NCBI GenBank assembly: GCA_963966275.1
Contig: CAWZYQ010000088.1
Location: 1-15,739, forward strand
DNA length: 15,739 nt
Direction: 5' to 3'
Source: UBA10427 sp003500135
GTDB lineage: Bacteria > Bacteroidota > Bacteroidia > Cytophagales > Cyclobacteriaceae
Shown: one piece after another, positions 7,701-14,049 of the stretch
How positions within the stretch are numbered: the first letter of the stretch is position 1
How the letters are laid out: each line of letters opens with the position of its first letter
Translations under genes and position numbers: made by a program
Notes under the pieces: model-generated
The model's database searches: none
Seen by the model: only the letters and a program-made list of their open reading frames with translations
What the model was told of the DNA's origin: nothing

Positions 7701-8637
7701 ATTTGATCATATAGAATCAATATACTGGGTATTTACCCAGCTATGCAACGATAAGTGCGACCATTGCTATAACCTCTCCGGGCCTCAGGGGGCCAGGATT
7801 ACTGAAAAAGACTGCCTTGACATCATTCAACATCTACCCTCTTCGGCTGATCGGATTATTTTATCAGGAGGCGAGCCCTTAGCAGAAAAAAAGAAGTTAT
7901 ACCTCATCTTAGATGCCTTAAAGGAAAAATACGGCACCAGCGCCCAATTGATGCTCCAAACCAATGGAGATCTGCTCAATGGCGAGATATTGGATATTTT
8001 GATTGAAAAGGGCGTTACTCGTTTCGACATTGCCAGTATTGACCGGTACCACAAGGCGGCAGGTGGCCGTCTTGAAGAACTCGCAAAATTGTTTGAATCG
8101 AGAGGGGTCAACGGTGATGAAAAAGACCCGTTGGTAAGGAAGGAAAATTATTTACACAGCTTCCCATTGAGCTGGGGCTACTGGGGCGCCACGGAAGATA
8201 TGTGGCTCGGCGGCAACTGGGCTCGTGGCCGGGCCATGACCAAAAAGATTTGGAAAAAGGATCCCGACCACAACTTTTGTGCTATCCTCTCCGGAGCGAT
8301 TGGCTTTCTAAATGGTGGCGAAAACATACCCCAGGAAATTTCCATTCAACTCTGGAAAATCAACCCTTGCTGTCCGGGCACTAAAGAACCGCTTGGAGAT
8401 GCACGTGTTGACGATGTAAGCGATGTGCTTGAAAGGGTATCCAAAAGTCCGGTTTTTCAGCAGTTGGATAAGGGTAATCCATATGCCATGGGCGAAAGTA
8501 TTGGCATAACCGAAGCACACGCCCGGAAAAGGTGCAGTGAATTAAAGAATGTTTGCCTTTGGTGCGACGAGTTCTTCGAACATCATTTTGATATCAAGTC
8601 GCTAAGAGGTAAAAAAAAGGCGAAAACGAGCAATTAG
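7690..8637 (+). CDS. Radical SAM protein with SPASM/twitch-like cysteine-rich C-terminal region
   Basis: A 315-residue radical SAM enzyme. C19-x3-C23-x2-C26 (CNDKCDHC) binds the catalytic 4Fe-4S cluster, and GGEP (60-63) contacts the SAM amino group. Cys197, the pair C227-C228 in NPCCPG, and C282-x6-C289-x2-C292 could ligate at least one auxiliary cluster. The segment from Cys197 through PLGDARVDDVSDVL resembles the PCC...lGn..e.s pattern of SPASM/twitch domains in peptide- and small-molecule-modifying enzymes, although spacing differs from textbook SPASM. A WGATEDMWLGGNW stretch near residues 165-177 is unusually Trp/Gly-rich and may shape the substrate pocket. It is the last gene of the importer operon and overlaps the ATPase by 11 nt, so it probably acts on the imported compound. 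It does not look like ArsS, the usual radical SAM partner of DUF2064. The reaction is unknown. Confidence 0.88.
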   Translation: MNNKFDHIESIYWVFTQLCNDKCDHCYNLSGPQGARITEKDCLDIIQHLPSSADRIILSGGEPLAEKKKLYLILDALKEKYGTSAQLMLQTNGDLLNGEILDILIEKGVTRFDIASIDRYHKAAGGRLEELAKLFESRGVNGDEKDPLVRKENYLHSFPLSWGYWGATEDMWLGGNWARGRAMTKKIWKKDPDHNFCAILSGAIGFLNGGENIPQEISIQLWKINPCCPGTKEPLGDARVDDVSDVLERVSKSPVFQQLDKGNPYAMGESIGITEAHARKRCSELKNVCLWCDEFFEHHFDIKSLRGKKKAKTSN

Positions 8638-8638
8638 T

Positions 8639-9646
8639 TTACTCAGGCTTATAATATTGCCGGTACCAATCAACAAACTTTCTCAGGCCTTCTTCAATAC
8701 TGGTTTGCGTACGATAGCCAACCGCTTCTTCCAAACCCGATATATCGGCATAGGTTTGATAAACATCCCCAGGCTGCATGGGAAGCATTTCTTTTTTGGC
8801 ATCTTTACCGATATATTTTTCCAATAGCTGGATAAACCGGGCCAGCTCTACCGGCTGGTTATGTCCAATATTATAAATCACATAGGGCACACCGGCTTCT
8901 TTCGAAGTTTTACCCGTTTGGATATCATGATTATCCGGTATATGACGAATAAGGTGATTTATTCCTCCAACAATATCATCAATATAGGTAAAATCGCGTT
9001 TTAGCTTACCATGATTGTATACTTTGATGGTTTTTCCTTCATAAATCGCTTTTGTGAACTTGAAATAAGCCATATCGGGCCTGCCCCACGGCCCGTAAAC
9101 TGTAAAGAAGCGTAGACCTGTTGTAGGTATTTTATAGAGCGCCGAATAGCTGTGCGCCATCGCTTCATTAGACTTTTTGGTAGCGGCATAAAGTGAGACC
9201 GGATGATCTGTATTTTGAGATTCTCTGAAAGGAATATCCGTACTATTGCCATATACCGAACTGCTTGAGGCGAAAACGAAATGCTTAACCGGAAACTGCC
9301 GGCATGCCTCCAGTACATTCAAAAAGCCGGTTAGGTTGGCGTCTAGATATTTGTAGGGTTTTTCAATACTAAAACGCACACCGGCCTGGGCGGCCAGGTT
9401 TATTGCGTAGTCGAATTTTTCTTCCCTGAACAAATCGTCAAGACTGTCTTTTTCCATTATGCTGATCGCATAAAAAGTAAAGTTCGGACAAGATTTAAGT
9501 TGATTGAGCCGGTCAATTTTTAAGCCAACGTCATAATAGTTATTGATATTGTCAATGCCGACCACCTCATATCCGGAATCGCACAAATTTCTGGACAGAT
9601 GATATCCAATAAATCCCGCAGCACCTGTAATTAATATTTTATCCAT
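8639..9646 (-). CDS. NAD-dependent epimerase, UDP-glucuronate 4-epimerase (CapI/LpsL-like)
   Basis: A 335-residue extended SDR enzyme. Its Rossmann motif GAAGFIG (residues 8-14) binds NAD, and the catalytic set is the serine cluster SSSS near 127-130 with Tyr153 and Lys157 (YAATK). The stretches AAQAGVRFSIEKP and TVYGPWGRPDMA are characteristic of the CapI/LpsL/GAE group that interconverts UDP-glucuronate and UDP-galacturonate, rather than of GalE. It probably provides an activated uronic acid for the envelope glycolipids built by the upstream glycosyltransferases. It is the last gene of the minus-strand operon; its ATG overlaps the PAP2 stop by 8 nt (TAATGGATAA context). Its stop lies 1 nt from the stop of the convergent radical SAM gene. 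Substrate specificity is inferred from motifs only. Confidence 0.88.
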   Translation of the reverse strand: MDKILITGAAGFIGYHLSRNLCDSGYEVVGIDNINNYYDVGLKIDRLNQLKSCPNFTFYAISIMEKDSLDDLFREEKFDYAINLAAQAGVRFSIEKPYKYLDANLTGFLNVLEACRQFPVKHFVFASSSSVYGNSTDIPFRESQNTDHPVSLYAATKKSNEAMAHSYSALYKIPTTGLRFFTVYGPWGRPDMAYFKFTKAIYEGKTIKVYNHGKLKRDFTYIDDIVGGINHLIRHIPDNHDIQTGKTSKEAGVPYVIYNIGHNQPVELARFIQLLEKYIGKDAKKEMLPMQPGDVYQTYADISGLEEAVGYRTQTSIEEGLRKFVDWYRQYYKPE

Positions 9647-10289
9647 TATTTATTTCTGAAGCGTATAGCCATTTATACAGTAAAACAAAAATTAACATAG
9701 CACAGAGGGTGCCCACCAATGCCCCGGCATATGTATCAACATAAAAATGTTGAAGAAGATATATCCTGGAAAGTCCTACCAATAGTGCAATACAAAAAAA
9801 TACGACTTTCACCCATTTTGAAATATCCAGAATGATTGCCAGGGATGCCATTAATGCAAATGCAGAAGCAGTATGCCCTGAAGGAAAAGAGTTGAATGAG
9901 TGTGTTGTAACTCCTTCCACATAATTCCAATCGACGTCAGGGAAATATTTCGTTGGCCTCGGCGCCATATGGAAAACTACTTTTTTAAAAAAGTAAATCA
10001 AAATACCATGTACAACTCCGACCAATGCTACATAGCCAGCCCGTTTTTTATTAATTAACAAAAGCGCGAGCGTTACAACAGCATAAAAGACCCCATCTCC
10101 CAAATGCGTGACGTATTTAAAAAAATGATCGAAAAAAGGCGTATGTATTTCGTTTATATAGAATACAACGTCACCCTTTTTTATAAATAAAAGAAATACA
10201 CCTCCGGCAAACCATAAAACCACAAACAATTTGAAGTATATATTTCCGGCAATTTTTTGCCTGGCAAAACCTAATTGATCGTTATCCAT
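9639..10289 (-). CDS. PAP2-family membrane phosphatase
   Basis: A 216-residue integral-membrane phosphatase of the type 2 phosphatidic acid phosphatase family. Motif 2 is PSGH (136-139) and motif 3 is S174-R175-x5-H181-x3-D185 (SRIYLLQHFYVD), so both catalytic histidines and the aspartate are present. Motif 1 reads KKVVFHMAPRP with Arg111-Pro112. The closest lysine is seven residues before the Arg rather than six, a slight departure from K-x6-RP. About five to six membrane segments place the active site on the periplasmic side. Between a flippase-like gene and an epimerase, it may dephosphorylate undecaprenyl pyrophosphate/phosphate or lipid A (LpxE/LpxF-like); the sequence alone does not decide. 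It starts 4 nt after the upstream stop and overlaps the downstream gene by 8 nt. Confidence 0.88.
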   Translation of the reverse strand: MDNDQLGFARQKIAGNIYFKLFVVLWFAGGVFLLFIKKGDVVFYINEIHTPFFDHFFKYVTHLGDGVFYAVVTLALLLINKKRAGYVALVGVVHGILIYFFKKVVFHMAPRPTKYFPDVDWNYVEGVTTHSFNSFPSGHTASAFALMASLAIILDISKWVKVVFFCIALLVGLSRIYLLQHFYVDTYAGALVGTLCAMLIFVLLYKWLYASEINNG

Positions 10290-10293
10290 ATTT

Positions 10294-11181
10294 TTACAAA
10301 TTCTTATTTTCGTTTTTATAGGATGGCTGAACTCCTTTTTCGCTCATTGAAAGGAAACCCCCAAATAAAGAACTGACAGCGGTAATTGCAAAAAACAGCA
10401 ATGTAAAAGCCACTCCCACTTTTTCATCTACCCCAAAATATTGATGACCGTAAATGTAAACAACCTCCCTGGCGCCTACCCCTCCAATTGTAACTGGTAT
10501 GACTGCGGCAATAGAAGAAACTAAAAACAACAGCAGGTAGGCCAAAAAATTATTTGTAACACCGAGTGCCAAAAGTATATTGACTCCACAAATCAACTGA
10601 ATAAATTGCACGCCGAAAGCGGAAAGTGTAGTAGAGGTCCAAAACACCCTATGCCTGCTAAACCAGTTGAAAACTACGATACGATACAATAAAACAGCTA
10701 CAATGATCAATATCAAAGCTGCGATAGTAACCCAAAGGGTATTAAAAACAAAAATGACCATTGATGAAGCAAGCCCTAATATAGCAACAAGGCCGCTGAT
10801 TCGATCCAGTAATAAAGTGGCAATAAGATTTTTTACTTTGGTTGAAAACCGTCGATTGATCCAATATATTTTGTAGCCGTCACCGCCTATACCTCCGGGA
10901 AGGAAGAGGTTGTAAAACATACCGATATAGTACAATTTAAGATGATCGTGATAATCAAACACCACCTGATCGCCCTTTAGAAACAACTGTAGCCTTTTTG
11001 CACTGAGCCATTGTGAAGCATTGAACAATAAGACTGCAAAGGTCAAATACCACAGATTGAGCTGTTTGATCAGTTGCCAGGTGGCTTTTACATCTATTTT
11101 TCTGCTAACCAGGTAAAGCGCTGCAGCGCTAACCAGCAGTTTTAATACGCTTTTTAGAAGCTTTTTCCGCTGTATCGCCAA
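10294..11181 (-). CDS. LPG_synthase_TM / UPF0104 family membrane protein (flippase-like domain)
   Basis: A 295-residue polytopic membrane protein (about eight segments) of the lysylphosphatidylglycerol synthase transmembrane family (PF03706/COG0392). Family hallmarks are the loop LFLPGGIGGDGYKIYWINRR (about residues 92-111) and PVTIGGVGAREVVYIYG (about 225-241). It lacks the soluble aminoacyl-transferase domain of MprF, so it is a stand-alone membrane unit of the sort found beside polyprenyl-phosphate glycosyltransferases. A role in lipid-linked sugar translocation is plausible but unproven. The start is TTG at 11181, preceded by AAGGA about 8 nt upstream and buried 53 nt inside the glycosyltransferase gene. 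No in-frame ATG exists near it, and the next would delete the first membrane segments. Confidence 0.85.
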   Translation of the reverse strand: MAIQRKKLLKSVLKLLVSAAALYLVSRKIDVKATWQLIKQLNLWYLTFAVLLFNASQWLSAKRLQLFLKGDQVVFDYHDHLKLYYIGMFYNLFLPGGIGGDGYKIYWINRRFSTKVKNLIATLLLDRISGLVAILGLASSMVIFVFNTLWVTIAALILIIVAVLLYRIVVFNWFSRHRVFWTSTTLSAFGVQFIQLICGVNILLALGVTNNFLAYLLLFLVSSIAAVIPVTIGGVGAREVVYIYGHQYFGVDEKVGVAFTLLFFAITAVSSLFGGFLSMSEKGVQPSYKNENKNL

Positions 11182-12103
11182 GATAGATATCCTTAATGAT
11201 GTATGTCTTTTTGTTTTGCGACTCGAAATACGTGCGAAGGATCATTTCTGCCACGAACCCTATGGTGATCAACTGAATTCCGCCCAGAATGAGGATGATC
11301 CCCAACAGTAAAATAGGACGGCCCCAGATATCAAATCCCATAATTTTTTTTACCAATAAATATAAATTAATGATTATTCCTAAACCAAAGGCAAGAATAC
11401 CTGTACCACCAAATAAATGCATGGGCTTCTGAAAATATTTCTGGAAGAAAGTCATCAGGATCAGGTCGCTGGCAACTTTTAAGGTTCTGCCAAGCCCATA
11501 CTTGGACTGACCATGGATGCGCGGATGGTGTTTGACGGGAATTTCATCAATTTTGGCCCCCTGCAGTTTAGCAAGTATAGGAATAAAACGGTGCAATTCG
11601 CCGTATAAACCCAGGTTTTTGGCAAAATAGCTCTTGAAGATTTTCAAAGAACAACCATAATCTGAAATATGTACGCCACTCAATCTACGGATCAACATAT
11701 TCGCAATTTTGCTGGGCAACTTACGTAAAATGAAACCATCCTTCCGGTTTTTGCGGTTCCCTGCAATTACATCATAATGGCCGTTTTCAATTTTTTCGAG
11801 CAGCATTGGGATATCGGAAGGGTCATTTTGCAAGTCGCCATCCATCGTTACGATATATTCACCCTGAGCGGTTTCAATACCGGCGGCCATAGCGGCAGTT
11901 TGTCCTGAATTGCGAAGTAAATCAACGACTTTTACCCTGTCATAGGCAAACTCCTTCAAATTAAGGAGGGTTTTATCGGTCGAACCGTCATTTACAAACA
12001 GTACTTCATGATCTATGCCTTCGAGGGCTTGGTGGAGCTGCTCAATAAGTGGTTGGACATTGTCCTGCTCGTTGTAAACAGTGATAACAACGGATAACTT
12101 CAT
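11129..12103 (-). CDS. GT2 polyprenyl-phosphate glycosyltransferase (GtrB/ArnC/Dpm1-like)
   Basis: A 324-residue glycosyltransferase. The GT-A domain begins SVVITVYNEQDN (4-15), with VNDGSTD (37-43) and the metal-binding DGD (88-90) followed by QNDP, typical of Dpm1, GtrB and ArnC enzymes that transfer a sugar from a nucleotide donor to dolichyl- or undecaprenyl-phosphate. Later motifs YGCSLKIF and HHPRIHGQSKYG belong to the same group. Two C-terminal membrane helices (about 232-255 and 263-290) anchor it to the cytoplasmic membrane. It would charge the lipid carrier that the GT39 enzyme uses on the periplasmic face, as ArnC does for ArnT. It follows the GT39 gene by 77 nt as the sequence stands, or by 6 nt if the GT39 frameshift is corrected. 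Confidence 0.92.
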   Translation of the reverse strand: MKLSVVITVYNEQDNVQPLIEQLHQALEGIDHEVLFVNDGSTDKTLLNLKEFAYDRVKVVDLLRNSGQTAAMAAGIETAQGEYIVTMDGDLQNDPSDIPMLLEKIENGHYDVIAGNRKNRKDGFILRKLPSKIANMLIRRLSGVHISDYGCSLKIFKSYFAKNLGLYGELHRFIPILAKLQGAKIDEIPVKHHPRIHGQSKYGLGRTLKVASDLILMTFFQKYFQKPMHLFGGTGILAFGLGIIINLYLLVKKIMGFDIWGRPILLLGIILILGGIQLITIGFVAEMILRTYFESQNKKTYIIKDIYLGDTAEKASKKRIKTAG

Positions 12104-12109
12104 ATTTTT

Positions 12110-12211
12110 TTAGTTAATTTTCAACAAATAGGCATGATTGACCGCCTCATCCCGTGTATTAGGATTCAGGAATTTGCCATTCAGCGTTGACACATGAAAT
12201 GCATTGTCGTC
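12110..12211 (-). other. Out-of-frame C-terminal tail of the GT39 gene (probable frameshift)
   Basis: Directly beyond the disruption, a frame offset from the GT39 gene stays open for 33 codons and ends in TAA at 12110-12112. It reads like ordinary protein: DDNAFHVSTLNGKF, then LNPNTRDEAVNHAYLLKIN. By contrast the in-frame end of GT39 is the unremarkable TTMHFMCQR. Restoring one base near 12211 (for example TTG GAC instead of TTGAC) would join KFKEEL to DDNAFHV without a break. The restored stop would lie 6 nt before the next ATG, matching the compact spacing elsewhere in the operon. It could be a sequencing/assembly error or a true mutation. Confidence 0.6.
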
Positions 12212-13815
12212 AATTCTTCCTTAAATTTTATTCCCGCCTCCTCTAGCATTTGCTTTTGTTTATTATAACCAAAGATCCAAAGATCCTTGTCATGATCAGT
12301 ACGAATTCTCACTTCTTCTAAACTGAGAGATGGAGTTTCCTGCTGCAAATAGAAATTCAAAGACCTGCTCCACCTGCCCTCCAGAATATAAATACTCTCC
12401 GGATCAATGTTTTTGTCTTTCGCCATTTCCGCAATCTCACTCCCACCCTGATACTCCAATAATTTAGGATAAAAATTGGTATTCAACATAAAATTGACCA
12501 GGATAATCAACCAGGCCGACATGAGTATAATTTTTTGATATAGCGCTTTCCTGGCAAACGTTAAATAAAGTACAAGCCCCAACAAAAGCACATACACAAT
12601 TCCCAAAAATATATTGTCAATTGGGAAGGCCCATATATTCAGAAGTATAAGTAATAAAACACAAGCGCCAACCACTACATACTGTGCAATCAACACGATG
12701 CGGGCTATGCCGTCCTGAGCAGTTTCGAAGAGCCTGTAAAGATATTGTGCCGTAATAACCGCCGCAAGGGGAAATAAAATATTGATATAGTGGGGCAACT
12801 TGAAACTCGCCAGGCTGAACACATGAAAGGCAATGATGAAACCGCCCAAAGTCAGGAAATCGAGGTCGTTCTTGTACTGGAATTTCGCTTTTATTAACCG
12901 CTTAACTCCATTAAAAATGGCGGCAAACGTAATCAAACTCCAGGGAAGGAAAGCCCATATAAAGGAGTGGTGAAAAAAGAAAAAATCTGAATTTTCCTGC
13001 ATTCCCCTTTCTCCGGCAAGTCTTTCGAAGCTTTGTCGCCATAGTATAAACCACACACCAGAGTTGCCGTATTTCCCATTTACAAATTTTTCAGGGTGAA
13101 GATCAAATTGTAAATAGTAGGCATATAACATTGGTGCAGAAAAAGCAAAAAAGGTAATGATTCCAGCGATCACTTTCCAGCTCCACAAAACCTTCCATTT
13201 CCGGGTATAGATCAAATCACATAATATGGCAATACCTGCCACGAAAACGGCAATTTGTCCTTTGGTAGAAAAGGCAACCGCCATACCAGCGGCACCAAGT
13301 ATGATATTTGAAGCTTTCCGATGCCTGATATAAGCTGCAAATTGCCAGATCGCGAAAACCGTTGCACCTGTTAAAACGGCATCGGTACGTACATCGTGAT
13401 TGGCTAATATGATCGCCTGTGCTGAAACAAAAATCAAAGCCGCCAGCCTTCCTACCTCTTTATTGTACAGCAATTTACCTAATCCGAATGTCGAAAAGGC
13501 GCCCAGTACAGTAAACAAAAGGGCTGGAATGCGATAGGCCCAATCGTGTACGCCAAATACTTTGTAGGAAAAGGCAGCTAACCAAAAATGCATATGTGGT
13601 TTGTCAAGATACTCTTCAGTACCCTTGACCAGATTAACGTAATCGTTCAATTGATGCATCCTGAGCGCCATTACCGAAAACTGTGCGGCATCATTTTCCA
13701 TAAGAGGAATAAAAAGACCCGCAATGTACACGACAGCTAAGGCTGAAAAGAGAAAAATATAGTTTTCTTTAGATAAAAAACCGGACTTACTGCCCTCCAT
13801 CTGTTTGAAATTCAT
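12181..13815 (-). CDS. GT39 (ArnT/PMT-like) membrane glycosyltransferase, C-terminus frameshifted
   Basis: A 544-residue polytopic membrane protein of the ArnT/PMT_2 type (PF13231). An N-terminal membrane segment is followed by a periplasmic loop LMENDAAQFSVMALRM with the acidic residues expected at the catalytic site, and then LDKPHMHFWLAA, the counterpart of the family KPPLxxW motif. Ten or more further membrane helices and a short soluble C-terminal region complete it. Such enzymes take a sugar from a polyprenyl-phosphate carrier and attach it to lipid A, another lipid or protein outside the membrane. The start is ATG at 13815. An in-frame TTG at 13839 is part of the TATATTTG promoter element and cannot be the start. 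The last codons appear to be in the wrong frame, so the native protein is probably about 25 residues longer. It is the first gene of the five-gene operon. Confidence 0.85.
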   Translation of the reverse strand: MNFKQMEGSKSGFLSKENYIFLFSALAVVYIAGLFIPLMENDAAQFSVMALRMHQLNDYVNLVKGTEEYLDKPHMHFWLAAFSYKVFGVHDWAYRIPALLFTVLGAFSTFGLGKLLYNKEVGRLAALIFVSAQAIILANHDVRTDAVLTGATVFAIWQFAAYIRHRKASNIILGAAGMAVAFSTKGQIAVFVAGIAILCDLIYTRKWKVLWSWKVIAGIITFFAFSAPMLYAYYLQFDLHPEKFVNGKYGNSGVWFILWRQSFERLAGERGMQENSDFFFFHHSFIWAFLPWSLITFAAIFNGVKRLIKAKFQYKNDLDFLTLGGFIIAFHVFSLASFKLPHYINILFPLAAVITAQYLYRLFETAQDGIARIVLIAQYVVVGACVLLLILLNIWAFPIDNIFLGIVYVLLLGLVLYLTFARKALYQKIILMSAWLIILVNFMLNTNFYPKLLEYQGGSEIAEMAKDKNIDPESIYILEGRWSRSLNFYLQQETPSLSLEEVRIRTDHDKDLWIFGYNKQKQMLEEAGIKFKEELTTMHFMCQR

Positions 13816-13836
13816 GCAGGTTATTTTTTCGGAGTG

Positions 13837-13844
13837 CAAATATA
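13837..13844 (-). promoter_or_regulatory. Bacteroidota-type -7 promoter element TATATTTG for the GT39 operon
   Basis: TATATTTG on the minus strand exactly fits the Bacteroidota sigma factor -7 consensus TAnnTTTG and lies 21 nt before the GT39 ATG at 13815. Transcription would begin about 5-8 nt downstream, giving a short leader. The matching -33 TTTG box is weak: only TGATTC-type sequence sits in the expected 19-21 nt range. Position and exact consensus support it as the operon promoter. It also rules out the TTG inside it as a start codon. Confidence 0.6.
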
Positions 13845-13988
13845 CGGAAAGTCATGGAAGGATGAATCAGTCTGACGACTAATGTATCACTCGAATCAGA
13901 ATTTATGTAGAACAATTGTTTAGAATCAAATACGTCTTTAAAAAGGACAGGTAGGTAAACTTGATTCACTTCACTTTGAACCCCAAAT

Positions 13989-14025
13989 AAAAAGCAAGAT
14001 AAGAATAGACTCATCTTGCTTTTTT
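13989..14025 (-). terminator. Intrinsic terminator after the Gfo/Idh/MocA gene
   Basis: A perfect 12 bp inverted repeat has arms AAAAAGCAAGAT (13989-14000) and ATCTTGCTTTTT (14013-14024) around a 12 nt loop. Read on the minus strand, the stem ends in a T-rich run, and it lies 25-60 nt past the stop of the 14050 gene. The A/T-flanked arms would make it work in both directions. It separates the Gfo/Idh/MocA unit from the GT39 operon. The remaining gap to 13815 holds the GT39 promoter and a 10 bp palindrome AACAATTGTT (13911-13920) of unknown meaning. Confidence 0.85.
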
Positions 14026-14049
14026 ATACAGTTCAATAGTATTAATCCA

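Noticed and set aside
7690..8637. Assignment of the radical SAM gene as ArsS (arsenosugar biosynthesis), suggested by the DUF2064 neighbour
   Set aside because: The cysteine surroundings (CNDKCDHCYN) and C-terminal cysteine pattern do not match what I know of ArsS, and no arsenic genes are visible.
13816..13839. Upstream TTG start for GT39 adding eight residues
   Set aside because: The TTG is part of the TATATTTG promoter element, so it would not lie in the mRNA.
13911..13920. 10 bp palindrome AACAATTGTT as an operator
   Set aside because: It is a single copy, AT-rich and about 70 nt upstream of the promoter element; not enough to call a site.
13787..14014. 75-codon minus-strand open frame between the Gfo/Idh/MocA gene and GT39
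   Set aside because: Its start lies in the intrinsic terminator hairpin, it spans the GT39 promoter and it overlaps the GT39 start. No family resemblance is seen.
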